Positions 1 through 8,628 are shown, counted from the stretch's first letter. The stretch is 64,000 bases of DNA from Oscillospiraceae bacterium (GCA_009777775.1 WRLE01000004.1:1-64000); one strand, 5' to 3'. Program-made: numbers and translations. Notes: generated by a model not told the origin, from the sequence alone.

Positions 1-1
1 G

Positions 2-57
2 ATTGGAGGTGTTGCTGTTGGGGACAACTAGCCCTGCCACGGTATACATTAGTGCTT
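2..57 (+). repeat. Copy A of an inverted duplicated fragment
   Basis: This 56-base stretch is about three-quarters identical by eye to the reverse complement of 2285-2340. The two copies flank the AAA-ATPase/nuclease gene in opposite orientation. Neither lies in a recognisable gene. The rest of 58-448 contains one repeat-family copy, one strong hairpin and no credible gene. Confidence 0.55.
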
Positions 58-231
58 TTTAAATCTGATGAACTATGCTCATAGTTTACTATGTGTATAC
101 TTTTCGGGTGGTTTCCAAGGCTATGTATTGCACTATATGAGTGGCCCCATTTTCTATTAATTTTGTGGACCGTTTTTCACTTGACAATAACATTCAATAT
201 GCATTTTATTCATTTTTTCAACTTTTGCAGT

Positions 232-255
232 GGTCTCGGACGGTTCTTTTGTTCA
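232..255 (+). repeat. Degenerate copy of the GGGACGGTTCTTTTGTTCA repeat
   Basis: The stretch contains the core CGGACGGTTCTTTTGTTCA, matching the repeat family found at 4538, 11641, 17274, 18980 and 51152. It is a solitary copy without a gene. Confidence 0.7.
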
Positions 256-263
256 CAGCCACT

Positions 264-299
264 CCAACAAGAAGCCCGCCGAAGCGGGCTTCTTGTTGG
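264..299. repeat. Perfect 16-bp inverted repeat (hairpin)
   Basis: Arms 264-279 and 284-299 pair without mismatch around a CGAA tetraloop. The stem is GC-rich, as in a terminator, but no T-run follows on either strand, so it may be a processed repeat or a bidirectional stop without a U tract. No coding gene lies upstream within the window. Confidence 0.6.
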
Positions 300-448
300 G
301 TTATAGAAAGGTTGTGTCTGCGTATAGTTCCGCCTAGAGTGGCGGGGACCTATGCCCATTTTTGCCTTACGGCAAAACCCCCACATCTATAGGTGGAGGA
401 AGGAGATAACAAATATTTTAGCTAATGCTGAAACCTGGCAAATATATC

Positions 449-2104
449 CTAACCCACCGCCACTTCGCAGGTTTTTTTATGGAAGGCTATGCCGTATTTG
501 TGTACCCGTGAATAGCCCTCGGTTTTCAGGTTGTGGATGTATGCCTTTTCTTCTATCTGCTCCAGAGCCTTATCGGCTTCCTCCTTCAGGTTGTCGGATT
601 CGTTTCTCAGGTGTTTATACTCCACAACTATGGCGGCGGCGTTTTTGTTTATGGGTTTAATCAGGCAGTCGGCGCGGCCTTTGCCCCTTTCTTGGTTTGA
701 ATATACAGTGTATCTGCCGGAACTCGCCAAGAGCATCCCGTAAATGAACAGATGGTAGCTGTTTTCACTTATGAGGTCAAAGCTGCTTGGGTTGCTTAGA
801 ATGTCATCGTTCAGTATTCTTGAGACGCTCTCCCCGTCGCCGCTGAGTAGGCAGCGCACGAACTCCTGTATCGACTCATAGACAGCTTCGCGCTCTTCCT
901 CGAGCCATTCTTTGGCGAGGTAAGTGAAGGTGTCGCTCACTTCCATGTTCACTAGCTCTGCTTTGAACACACCGCCCTTAGCCCCATTGCAAGGCTTCAG
1001 GTAACCCGCATGGAGCAGCAGCGTCCAAAATGTGTTTGTGCTTGCGTATTTAATCGGGTATGTGATATGGTCTGCCAAGGACATCTCAATGGGGGAGCCG
1101 GTGAGCAGACCCGCTATGTCGTCGCGCAGTTTATCGTCCCCTTGGTGGAACACATCCTTTAGAATCTGCAATGATCCTGTGTTCACCCAGTAGTTCTCAA
1201 TAACCTGCCGCCTCAGATATTGTGAGATACTCCATGGGTTGTACATATCCTGCCCGCCGAATCGGTATCCGTCGTACCAGCTTTTTATCTCGTTGTACTT
1301 GCCGCCTATTTCGTACATTTCGCAGATTTGCTTCACCTCATCTTCCGTAAAACCGAAACAAGCCGCAAAATCCTCGTCCAGAACACCGCAAATCACGGGG
1401 TTATTGAAACTACTGAACAGCCCTTCCTTGGATACCCTTTGAACACCTGTCAGTACACCAAACTCGAGGTAGTCGTTGGTTTTGAAGACGCTTCCAAGAA
1501 AGCCCCGCATGAAGTCTATCATCTTTGGATAATAACCTTTTCTCTCAGCACTGTCTATGGGTGAGTCGTATTCGTCCATGAGGACTATCACTCGTTTTTG
1601 GTGATATGTATAAAGGCATGATGTCATGAAAAGCAATGCAGTTTTCATATCTTCCTCTGTCGCGGCTTTGTCATAAAATGCGTAAAAATCTTTCATTTGT
1701 CGCTCATTAAGAATGCCGCTTTCATAAAGGTATAGGTTTTGCTGAAAAAGGTCCGAGACTAGGCTTTTCACTCTGTTCAAAGACTTCTCAAATGTATCTT
1801 CTTCGACATTTTTCATTGAGAGATAAATTACAGGGTATTTGTTCATGTGCTTATCGCAGATATCTTGATGCTCCGCAATAGCAAGACCTTCGAACAAGTC
1901 TTTGCTGTCGCGCCTTATGTCGAAAAAGCTTTTGAGCATACTCATATTTAAGGTTTTGCCGAAGCGTCTGGGTCTTGTAATCAGGGTGACCACGCCTCTT
2001 TTTTCCATCATTTCTTTAATGAAAAGGGTTTTATCGATATAGAAGTAGTCGTCTTCCCTTATTCTTTCAAAAGACTCGACTCCGACAAGTATCTGTTTTT
2101 TCAC
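449..2104 (-). CDS. AAA-ATPase-like protein with C-terminal PD-(D/E)XK nuclease domain
   Basis: The 551-residue protein matches the widespread family that joins an AAA-ATPase-like domain (PF09820 type) to a PD-(D/E)XK nuclease-like domain (PF08011 type). Near residues 43-51 it has a Walker A variant, TRPRRFGKT, and near residues 170-180 a Walker B-like VIVLMDEYDSP. Near the C-terminus GRADCLI followed by VVEYKH fits the acidic-acidic-lysine nuclease core. The start is GTG with GGAGGTG seven bases upstream. Such genes occur in many near-identical copies in clostridial and Bacteroides genomes; their role is unknown, with mobile DNA or defence often suspected. It stands alone here, flanked by an inverted duplicated fragment. 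Confidence 0.88.
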   Translation of the reverse strand: MKKQILVGVESFERIREDDYFYIDKTLFIKEMMEKRGVVTLITRPRRFGKTLNMSMLKSFFDIRRDSKDLFEGLAIAEHQDICDKHMNKYPVIYLSMKNVEEDTFEKSLNRVKSLVSDLFQQNLYLYESGILNERQMKDFYAFYDKAATEEDMKTALLFMTSCLYTYHQKRVIVLMDEYDSPIDSAERKGYYPKMIDFMRGFLGSVFKTNDYLEFGVLTGVQRVSKEGLFSSFNNPVICGVLDEDFAACFGFTEDEVKQICEMYEIGGKYNEIKSWYDGYRFGGQDMYNPWSISQYLRRQVIENYWVNTGSLQILKDVFHQGDDKLRDDIAGLLTGSPIEMSLADHITYPIKYASTNTFWTLLLHAGYLKPCNGAKGGVFKAELVNMEVSDTFTYLAKEWLEEEREAVYESIQEFVRCLLSGDGESVSRILNDDILSNPSSFDLISENSYHLFIYGMLLASSGRYTVYSNQERGKGRADCLIKPINKNAAAIVVEYKHLRNESDNLKEEADKALEQIEEKAYIHNLKTEGYSRVHKYGIAFHKKTCEVAVG

Positions 2105-2284
2105 GGCTTCGCACCTCCAAGATTATTCATAATGCAGAATATCGCAACCGTTGATTGCTGCAGCGTCGGTGTTTACGCGTCTGATTTGGCGTTAGCTTGA
2201 TTCGTTCTCTGATTATACCATGCTCTGTATGGGAAATCCATGTTTTTGCGTATATTATGAGCACATCATTCACCATAATTCAGT

Positions 2285-2340
2285 AAGCACTAATATGTGC
2301 TGTGACAAGCTTAGTTGTCCCTAATAGCAAAGCCTCCAAT
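2285..2340 (-). repeat. Copy B of the inverted duplicated fragment
   Basis: Read on the minus strand it aligns with 2-57, including GGGACAACTA and ATTAGTGCTT. The gap 2105-2834 otherwise holds no gene I can support. Around 2625-2660 it contains a piece resembling a common intergenic repeat (AAGATCCTTTGCTATCGCTC followed by AGGATGACA), and it ends with a strong promoter. Confidence 0.5.
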
Positions 2341-2764
2341 CTGAGGGGTTTCAGCAGTTACTTCACTAGTATAACTGCGTTTTGCCTGAAACCAGTCGCT
2401 AGTTTCTTTTTTGTAGACATACTCCTTTGCTTTTTGTATTTTGGTTTATTTTGTGAAAATCCTTTCGGCGGCTGTACACTTCCGCTTTGAGGCTTGGCTT
2501 ATGAGCTTTACAGTAGTGCCATCGGTCATGTGCGCTATCCCGCTGTTAATCATTTGCGCCACCGTACCGCTTGTATGTCATGCTAAACTAAATCTGCTTA
2601 GCTTGGTTGAGAGGATGCGGGTGGAGTAAGATCCTTTGCTATCGCTCAGGATGACACTGTTAGTGCGTACTATGTATACAATGAATAGCTATGAAAATGA
2701 TTCTGGCATCCCCGTGATTAGTAACAATTAATCTAAATTTGTCAATAAAATTTTTCAGCATCTC

Positions 2765-2793
2765 TTGACATAATACTACATATGAGATATACT
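2765..2793 (+). promoter_or_regulatory. Sigma-70/A promoter for the AbrB-ABC operon
   Basis: A perfect -35 TTGACA (2765-2770) and a good -10 TATACT (2788-2793) are separated by 17 bases, 41 bases upstream of the AbrB-like start codon. Confidence 0.75.
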
Positions 2794-2834
2794 AATCATA
2801 CAAATCATATTTTTCGTACAAGTGAGGTTGTTTT

Positions 2835-3068
2835 ATGACAAATACAAAATATCCAGAAGGAAAATACGCCTGGACAGTTAAAGTGGGAGAAAAAGGTCAA
2901 TTTGTTATACCCAAAGAAGCTCGTGAAATCTTTAATATACACCCTGGTGATACGTTGATTGTCTTGGGAGATATTAATCAAGGCATTGCAATTCCACCAA
3001 AAAATACATTTGCAAATCTAATGGAGAATGTGTTTGGCGGAGCAATGCCAAAGGGAGAAGAAGATTGA
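2835..3068 (+). CDS. AbrB/SpoVT-type transcriptional regulator
   Basis: This 77-residue protein carries the swapped-hairpin AbrB DNA-binding fold: residues 13-40 read VKVGEKGQFVIPKEAREIF and then HPGDTLIVL, the usual order of the family. It presumably regulates its own operon. It is first of three genes (regulator, ABC ATPase, ABC permease) whose reading frames overlap by four bases, so they should be co-transcribed and translationally coupled. A canonical promoter lies just upstream. The effector is not predictable from sequence. Confidence 0.88.
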   Translation: MTNTKYPEGKYAWTVKVGEKGQFVIPKEAREIFNIHPGDTLIVLGDINQGIAIPPKNTFANLMENVFGGAMPKGEED

Positions 3069-3790
3069 ATGCAATAACAACATCGAATTTATGCAAGATA
3101 TACGGAGAACACATTGCGGTTGACAATCTCAATCTATCTATTGGACAAGGTGAATTATTTTCTCTCTTAGGAGTCAATGGTGCAGGGAAAACCACGACTA
3201 TAAAAATGTTGTCATGTTTAATCAGACCAACAAGTGGTAATGCAACGATACTCGGTGACAACGTGAATGAAAAACCGCAAGCCGTTAAGCAAAAAGTAAA
3301 TATCTCTCCGCAAGAAATAGCCGTAGGAAGCAATTTATCGGTAAACGAAAACATGGAACTCATTGCAGGGTTGTATGGGCAAGATAATAAAACTGCCAAA
3401 GAAAGTGCAGAAAAAATGGCTATGCTTTTCGGGTTGGAAAGCGTATTGAAAAAAAAAGCGAAACACTTATCGGGTGGTATGCAAAGAAGGTTGAGCATTG
3501 CAATGGCTCTGATTTCAAATCCTGAAATTCTTTACCTTGATGAACCAACACTTGGTCTTGATGTATTGGCTCGGCGTGAATTATGGGATACGATTACAAC
3601 CCTAAAAGGAAAAGTAACGATGATTCTAACGACACACTATTTAGAAGAAGTCGAAGCCTTATCAGACCGTGTTGGCGTAATGTCGAGCGGAAAATTAACA
3701 GCAGTCGGAACGGTTGCGGAACTGATGGAGTATACAGGTACAAACAAACTTGAAGATGCATTTATCGTTCTCGCGGGGGGTGTATTATGA
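3065..3790 (+). CDS. ABC transporter ATP-binding protein (ABC-2/drug or NatA type)
   Basis: The 241-residue ATPase has Walker A GVNGAGKTTTIKML (about 36-49), signature LSGGMQRRLSIAMAL (about 136-150) and Walker B ILYLDEPTLGLD (about 156-167), followed by the switch histidine in TTHYLEE. The start is taken as TTG at 3065, overlapping the stop of the AbrB gene, with a purine-rich GGGAGAAGAAGA just upstream. It should energise the permease encoded next, probably for export of a small molecule, a toxic peptide or ions; the substrate is unknown. Confidence 0.9.
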   Translation: MNAITTSNLCKIYGEHIAVDNLNLSIGQGELFSLLGVNGAGKTTTIKMLSCLIRPTSGNATILGDNVNEKPQAVKQKVNISPQEIAVGSNLSVNENMELIAGLYGQDNKTAKESAEKMAMLFGLESVLKKKAKHLSGGMQRRLSIAMALISNPEILYLDEPTLGLDVLARRELWDTITTLKGKVTMILTTHYLEEVEALSDRVGVMSSGKLTAVGTVAELMEYTGTNKLEDAFIVLAGGVL

Positions 3791-4533
3791 AAATCTATAT
3801 ATTTTCAAAACGAAACCTTAAGGAAATATTACGCGACCCGATTAATCTATTCTTTGGATTAGCTTTTCCATTAGTTTTGTTGTTTTTACTTTCAGTTATT
3901 AATGCAAATATACCACCTGAAGCGAACAATCCTATGTTTGAAATCAACAACATTGCACCTGGTATGGCGGTGTTCGGTACTGTGTTCATGGCGTTATTTG
4001 CGGGTATGCTATTAGCAAAAGACAGGTCATCATCTTTTTTAATTCGGCTCTTCACCTCACCTATGTCTGCGATAGATTTTTTACTTGGTTATACCATACC
4101 AATGCTGATAATGGTAGTCGTACAAGCTACCATTACTTTAGTCACTGCTTGTATTTTCGGTTTGCCTATTAATGTAAACATTTTTCTTGCTGTTTTTGTG
4201 ACTGTATTGTCTTCGTTCTTATTCATTGGGATAGGTCTTTTATGCGGTAGTATTATGAACGAAAAAGCAGTCGGTGGTATTTGCGGTGCTTTGCTCACGA
4301 ATGTTACAGGGTGGCTTTCAGGTATGTTTATTCCTATTGATTTAATCGGTGGCGGTTTTCAAACTGTAACCCATATTCTTCCATTTTACCATAGTATAAA
4401 AGCAATTAAAGCCGTACTCGCTGGAGACTTAATTGCGATATTACCTCATATAGGTATTGTTTTTGCTTACACCATTGTTATTTACTTTATTGCTATTCTA
4501 AGTTTTAGAAAAACAATGTATGGTGATAATTAA
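3787..4533 (+). CDS. ABC-2 type permease
   Basis: The 248-residue membrane protein has about six hydrophobic segments and the typical ABC-2 N-terminus (cytoplasmic start, first helix around residues 20-40, then an extracellular loop). Its ATG overlaps the end of the ATPase gene by four bases. With the AbrB regulator and ATPase it forms a compact exporter operon. The conserved RLFTSPMSAIDFL stretch resembles the coupling region of antibiotic-export permeases, but the substrate is not known. Confidence 0.88.
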   Translation: MKIYIFSKRNLKEILRDPINLFFGLAFPLVLLFLLSVINANIPPEANNPMFEINNIAPGMAVFGTVFMALFAGMLLAKDRSSSFLIRLFTSPMSAIDFLLGYTIPMLIMVVVQATITLVTACIFGLPINVNIFLAVFVTVLSSFLFIGIGLLCGSIMNEKAVGGICGALLTNVTGWLSGMFIPIDLIGGGFQTVTHILPFYHSIKAIKAVLAGDLIAILPHIGIVFAYTIVIYFIAILSFRKTMYGDN

Positions 4534-4537
4534 GCTA

Positions 4538-4573
4538 GTGAACAAAGGGACGGTTCTTTTGTTCATTTTGAAC
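4538..4573 (+). repeat. GGGACGGTTCTTTTGTTCA repeat copy
   Basis: The copy reads GTGAACAAAGGGACGGTTCT then TTTGTTCATTTTGAAC. It is partly palindromic because GTGAACAAA and TTTGTTCAT can pair. It follows directly after the permease gene. Confidence 0.75.
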
Positions 4574-4590
4574 ATTTGGAATGACCCAAA

Positions 4591-4633
4591 CACAAGAAAC
4601 GGATGCAGTAATGAGGTGCATCCGTTTCCTGTG
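4591..4633 (+). terminator. Hairpin after the ABC operon
   Basis: Arms 4591-4607 and 4617-4633 pair over 17 bases with one mismatch (core GAAACGGATGCA/TGCATCCGTTTC). It is placed to end the AbrB-ABC transcript, but only scattered T residues follow, so termination is inferred. Confidence 0.5.
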
Positions 4634-4703
4634 ATTAGTATATTGTTAATAATGAGCGAGAGTTTTATTAAGCAAACTGTGCTTCTTTATTGCACTGGGA
4701 TCA

Positions 4704-4883
4704 TCAATCTTTTTCTTTTGATAAAAATTCATTATAGATGACTTTGAAGGAAAGTTTGTCGTTTCCAACTCTACTATACTCTCGAGTTCGTACTACAACT
4801 CCTTCTTTATCGAGCCCACTTGTGTATTTACCTTTTGCGATGTCCCCATACCCACCCTCGGAGTATATATCCGTCACTGGTAT
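4704..4883 (-). pseudogene. C-terminal remnant of an RNA ligase family protein
   Basis: Reading the minus strand from 4883 gives 59 residues before a TGA stop. They include GKYTSGLDKEGVVVRTRE, then SFKVIYNEFLSK. These match, from memory, the nucleotidyltransferase motif IV (KEGVVVR) and motif V (SFKV) region at the end of bacterial RNA ligase-like proteins (DRB0094/RNA_ligase family). An in-frame stop lies immediately upstream and no N-terminal half with the catalytic KxDG is found, so this is a decayed fragment. 4884-5019 shows nothing further that I can identify. Confidence 0.65.
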
Positions 4884-5019
4884 TTATAGTTAAAGTATTA
4901 ATTTTACGCATGTCAGTCTTTAAGCTTGATTTTTAAGGGCCAGAATAGCAGTCTGGTGACCGATTTTACTTTAAGTGTAAATGTCTTTGTGACGCGCCTA
5001 TTTACTCCTACCATCTTTT

Positions 5020-5478
5020 TCATATTAACTCAGTATTCCAGTTTAATTGCTGAAGTTTAACATCTAGTTCACGGTACTGCTGGGCAGCACTATCCATATC
5101 GGAACGTACTTTGTCCATATCTATAACGCGGATATATTTCACATCTCTGGAACCGTAATAACCGCGATTGCTGCCGATGGCTGCATTGAGAAGCTTGCTA
5201 TACATAGAGACAACACGTTTTAATCCATCGCGCTTGATTATCGCTTGCGAAATAGTCTCGCCCTCTCTGATTTCTGTGATGTTATTAGTCGCTAATATCC
5301 TAAGGTTCATATCAAACAGTTCGCTTTCTTTTTCTCGATAAATGATCAGTAGCAAAGTATAATCATCAACTGGCTCTTCATCATGGGGGATACGTGCACT
5401 TTCGCTCATGCGCTGCTCCAACGCATCTAGCTCTTTTTTTAAGACAGCTTTTTTCAGCAAAGCTTCTGCCAATAACAT
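5020..5478 (-). CDS. DIP1984 family protein
   Basis: The 152-residue protein matches the DIP1984 (septicolysin-like) family: the N-terminal MLLAEALLKKAVLKKELDAL helix, a middle NNITEIREGETISQAIIKRD segment, and the C-terminal end in LQQLNWNTELI are family landmarks. It is probably all helical. The function is unknown; the septicolysin name is historical. I place the start at the ATG at 5478 because GAGGGTG lies six bases upstream, whereas the GTG three codons earlier has no spaced site. It is divergent from an XRE regulator, and two 12-base direct repeats lie over its promoter, so local regulation is likely. Confidence 0.82.
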   Translation of the reverse strand: MLLAEALLKKAVLKKELDALEQRMSESARIPHDEEPVDDYTLLLIIYREKESELFDMNLRILATNNITEIREGETISQAIIKRDGLKRVVSMYSKLLNAAIGSNRGYYGSRDVKYIRVIDMDKVRSDMDSAAQQYRELDVKLQQLNWNTELI

Positions 5479-5508
5479 ATATTGCACCCTCTTTCATCTA
5501 AAATATCC

Positions 5509-5554
5509 ATGTTTCTTGGAATTGCGAGTTTGATTATACTTGATGTTTCTTGGA
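5509..5554. promoter_or_regulatory. Two direct 12-base repeats, likely operator
   Basis: ATGTTTCTTGGA occurs at 5509-5520 and again at 5543-5554. The pair brackets the -10 box of the DIP1984 promoter. Binding by the divergently encoded XRE protein is an inference from position. Confidence 0.45.
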
Positions 5555-5561
5555 TTGTCAA
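5533..5561 (-). promoter_or_regulatory. Promoter of the DIP1984 gene
   Basis: On the minus strand a perfect TTGACA (5561-5556) and a perfect TATAAT (5538-5533) are 17 bases apart. Confidence 0.75.
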
Positions 5562-5579
5562 TACTCTTTTTCAAGTTTA

Positions 5580-5607
5580 TTGAAAGTTTTTTATATGCTG
5601 ATATAAT
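5580..5607 (+). promoter_or_regulatory. Promoter of the XRE regulator gene
   Basis: TTGAAA (5580-5585) and TATAAT (5602-5607) are 16 bases apart, about 56 bases before the start codon. Confidence 0.6.
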
Positions 5608-5663
5608 ATAGAAAGAGCAGAAGTCGTAGTAATTGGAAGATACACCAATGAGGATTAGTAGCT

Positions 5664-6143
5664 ATGAATCGAATAAGGGAATTGCGCAAAAAATTGGATC
5701 TGACTCAAAAAGAGTTGGCACAGCATTTACAGATAGCGGATAGCACATTGTCATATTGGGAAATGGGAAAATATGAGCCAGACATCGACTCATTAAAAAA
5801 GCTGTCAATGTTTTTCAATGTTTCCATCGATTATATAGTAGATGGCTATTTTAACGAATTGCCACCTACACAAATCGAAACCAACTATGAAGATGACCCA
5901 GAGTCACAGAACGAAATTGTCGTTTCCATTGTCAGCGAAGCAAATTCAAAATATGATGGTACTTCACCAAGTGAGAGCAACGCAGACTCTTTAACTGAAC
6001 ATTCTCCCCAAACAGAAGTAGATCATAATTTATCTGCTTTCCATCGCAGCGAGTTTGAAGATTTAACAAAAACCGAAATCGAAAAGCTCGCAGAGTACGC
6101 AGAGTTCCTAAAATCAATAAGAAAAAAGCAAGATAATCCATAG
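5664..6143 (+). CDS. XRE family helix-turn-helix regulator
   Basis: Residues 3-60 form a classic Cro/CI helix-turn-helix: IRELRKKLDLTQKELAQHL, then the recognition segment IADSTLSYWEMGKYEPD, then LKKLSMFFNVSIDYIV. The remaining hundred residues are acidic and low in complexity (many D, E, S, N), then end in a basic helix. It is divergent from the DIP1984 gene and has its own promoter. It probably controls the intergenic region; the ligand or partner is unknown. Confidence 0.88.
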   Translation: MNRIRELRKKLDLTQKELAQHLQIADSTLSYWEMGKYEPDIDSLKKLSMFFNVSIDYIVDGYFNELPPTQIETNYEDDPESQNEIVVSIVSEANSKYDGTSPSESNADSLTEHSPQTEVDHNLSAFHRSEFEDLTKTEIEKLAEYAEFLKSIRKKQDNP

Positions 6144-6251
6144 AAGCAAGTTAGTGAACAGGGGAGACTAAACATGGAGACCAAATCTTTTATTTAACAC
6201 TCACTAGCCGAATACTGAGCAAATCACAATATTTCGAAGGAGAGTCTATCA

Positions 6252-7898
6252 ATGAAAAAGCTTATTGCAATGCTTGTCTTCACCATGTTATTGACCATCC
6301 TTGTCCCTGGAATCACTTTAGCATCATCACAGAGCGTTCAAGTTACTTTGCCAACGTTTAAAGTAACTCTCAACGGTATACAGGTGGATTCGTCTCAAAG
6401 GGTGTTTCCGCTCCTAGTCTACAAAGACATCACCTATTTCCCCATGACTTATTACGACTGCCAACATTTGGGACTACAAACCAATTGGAACAGTTTAACA
6501 GGCTTTGATATAAACAACACAGGCATATCTGGCATATACAGAGATTACAGAGGAAGCAGCACAAACAACCGATCTTATGCAGCAACACTTGTCAATTCGC
6601 CTGTGCATGTGAACGGAACACCGATTGACAATGCGGATGAAGCATACCCGATGCTGTTGTTTAGGGGTATAATCTATTTCCCGCTGACATGGAAATTTGC
6701 AGTGGACGAATTTAGTTGGACATACTCATTTAACAGCATTGATGGTCTCGTTATCAATTCCACCAATCCAGCTGTGTCCAGACTTAATATATCAATACCA
6801 TCACCTCAAGAAGGCGATTCACCTGTAAGTATTCAATTTTTCGTGAAAGATGGTTTATATTATATCAGAGGCGACAACAACGAGATTAATCAAGGTCAGA
6901 TCGAATATCCAGACGAACGCAGTGTTGTATTCCGACTCCCAAGCACGTACTGGTCTCATATGAATGTGTATTTTTATACACGGAACAATCAAGTCCACCT
7001 TAACTATCTCCCAAGAATCGGGGGAGAATTAAACATCGAAGGTACAGTGCGTTTTAATAATGATGGTTCTAGTGTAGAAATTACTCCCTATTGGGAATAT
7101 TTTGGCGACATTGCTGTTATGGTGGAGCTTCAAAACAGCCCTCCGACAGGCAATAACCTGTTTATCCGGCAGGGCGATGGCGAACCCGTCAATGTGGGTG
7201 ACGTTGGTTATCTCTATGGTGGTGATTGGAACGCAAGCAAATATACATCCGGAGGTAGCGAAAGCCGCAGCTTGTATTTGATTGATGGTGATATTTACCT
7301 CCTTGCATACAGTATTGCATCAGACAGCAACCCGATGGCTTCCATAAATAGCAAAATGGGTATATATCGAGTCAACATTTCGACCAACAGCACGACCAGG
7401 GTCATTGATGCTAATGTTAAAAGCTTTTTGATTGAAAATGATATGATTTATTATCTCGATGAAGCAGATATCCGCATCTACAGTGTTCCATTAGACGGCG
7501 GCGTAGCGACACCCTTAACCGATAACCTCAGAGAGAATGTAGTTATAAATTACTTGTCAGACTTTCAAGTTTTAAATGGAAAAGTCTACTATATGACTCA
7601 ATCATCTGAACCTGGGATTTCCGGCACAAGCAGATATACACTCTATCGCTCCGGGGATCCTGCTCCCATCAACGCCACCGCAAACGTACGGAGCATTCAG
7701 CTACTCAACGGTTACATAGCAGTTGCTTTTGACAGCGATGACAGCAGCGCCTATCGCATGATGGTATTTGGCGCTACTGGTGAGATAGCATACAAGACTT
7801 CAGATGACGTAATACCGTTAACTATATCTATGGATAACAACCGGCTTTATTACATAGAGTCCGAATCCAGATTGGTAGGAATGGTTCAATTACCATGA
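6252..7898 (+). CDS. Secreted protein with stalk-like N-terminus and DUF5050 beta-propeller
   Basis: The 548-residue protein begins with a Sec signal peptide (basic MKK, hydrophobic 4-22, then ASS). Two repeats of the copper-amine-oxidase N-terminal type (stalk domains) follow at about 30-75 and 115-155, each with a VNG/LNG and a YFP motif (DITYFPMTYY, IIYFPLTWK). The C-terminal half repeats short strands such as DGDIYLLAY, NDMIYYLDE and NGKVYYM, typical of DUF5050 propellers. It is probably cell-surface associated. RBS AAGGAG lies 10 bases before ATG. No enzymatic residue can be assigned. Confidence 0.8.
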   Translation: MKKLIAMLVFTMLLTILVPGITLASSQSVQVTLPTFKVTLNGIQVDSSQRVFPLLVYKDITYFPMTYYDCQHLGLQTNWNSLTGFDINNTGISGIYRDYRGSSTNNRSYAATLVNSPVHVNGTPIDNADEAYPMLLFRGIIYFPLTWKFAVDEFSWTYSFNSIDGLVINSTNPAVSRLNISIPSPQEGDSPVSIQFFVKDGLYYIRGDNNEINQGQIEYPDERSVVFRLPSTYWSHMNVYFYTRNNQVHLNYLPRIGGELNIEGTVRFNNDGSSVEITPYWEYFGDIAVMVELQNSPPTGNNLFIRQGDGEPVNVGDVGYLYGGDWNASKYTSGGSESRSLYLIDGDIYLLAYSIASDSNPMASINSKMGIYRVNISTNSTTRVIDANVKSFLIENDMIYYLDEADIRIYSVPLDGGVATPLTDNLRENVVINYLSDFQVLNGKVYYMTQSSEPGISGTSRYTLYRSGDPAPINATANVRSIQLLNGYIAVAFDSDDSSAYRMMVFGATGEIAYKTSDDVIPLTISMDNNRLYYIESESRLVGMVQLP

Positions 7899-7954
7899 AC
7901 ACGCATGAACACGAGGACGTGTTCAGAGTTCCAAAATCCTCGTATTATTTTAGG

Positions 7955-7983
7955 TTGATTTTATCCTATTGATTGTGTATAAT
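7955..7983 (+). promoter_or_regulatory. Promoter of the Phd-Doc module
   Basis: TTGATT (7955-7960) and TATAAT (7978-7983) are separated by 17 bases, only 22 bases before the antitoxin start, leaving a short leader with GGAGGTGG. Confidence 0.7.
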
Positions 7984-8005
7984 ATTGGTGGAGGTGGTAT
8001 CCAAT

Positions 8006-8248
8006 ATGATGATTAATACAAATAATATCGTATCCATTACCGAAGCGAATCAAAACTTTTCCCGCATAGCGCGTATGGTTGATGAAAGCGGCTCAGTGAT
8101 TATTTTAAAAAACAATGCGCCTCGTTATTTGTTGATTGAATTTTCTCAAGTAGAGCAGGAGCAGGTTATGCCTGATGAAGATGTATTAAGCATATCTCGC
8201 CGTATCATGGAGAAGAACCAAGAAGCCTATGAGATTCTTGCTAAATGA
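8006..8248 (+). CDS. phd: Phd/YefM family antitoxin
   Basis: The 80-residue product has the Phd/YefM DNA-binding fold at its N-terminus (SITEANQNFSRIARMVDESG followed by VIILKNNAPRYLLI) and a flexible acidic tail that should wrap the toxin. The start is placed at the ATG at 8006, since GGAGGTGG is eight bases upstream; the in-frame start at 7973 lies inside the promoter. Its stop overlaps the toxin start by four bases, the usual antitoxin-toxin arrangement. It should neutralise Doc and autorepress the operon. Confidence 0.88.
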   Translation: MMINTNNIVSITEANQNFSRIARMVDESGSVIILKNNAPRYLLIEFSQVEQEQVMPDEDVLSISRRIMEKNQEAYEILAK

Positions 8249-8628
8249 AAAAGCTAACCAAAGCACAAATTTTACTACTGCACAAAGAATTGATCAATAT
8301 TCACGGTGGTAGTGACGGCATCCGTGACGAGAGCTTGCTAGAATCCGCACTCGCTGCTCCATTTCAAACATTTGGAGGTCAGCTCCTACTACCAACAATT
8401 CAACAGATAGCTGCTCGGTTGGGGTATGGGTTGATAATGAACCACCCTTTTGTTGATGGTAATAAACGAATCGGTTCTCACGCAATGCTTACGTTGTTAT
8501 CTATGAACGGAATAGAGCTAGAATACACGCAAAAGAATTTATATGAAATAGTATTAAAGGTCGCAGCTGGCGAAGCATCTTTTGAGGAATTGCTAAATTG
8601 GATTTTAGACCACGAAAAAAAAATTTAG
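8245..8628 (+). CDS. doc: Doc family toxin (Fic/death-on-curing)
   Basis: The 127-residue protein carries the Fic-fold signature HPFVDGNKRIG (about residues 68-78), matching HxFx(D/N)GNKR, and the family N-terminal stretch IHGGSDGIRDESLLESALAAP. Doc proteins phosphorylate elongation factor Tu and so stop translation when antitoxin is lost. It is translationally coupled to the upstream antitoxin. All motif residues are present, so the toxin looks intact. Confidence 0.92.
   Translation: MKKLTKAQILLLHKELINIHGGSDGIRDESLLESALAAPFQTFGGQLLLPTIQQIAARLGYGLIMNHPFVDGNKRIGSHAMLTLLSMNGIELEYTQKNLYEIVLKVAAGEASFEELLNWILDHEKKI

Noticed and set aside
2302-2629. Two overlapping plus-strand frames after the nuclease gene
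   Set aside because: They lack ribosome binding sites and overlap repeat-like DNA; composition is not protein-like.
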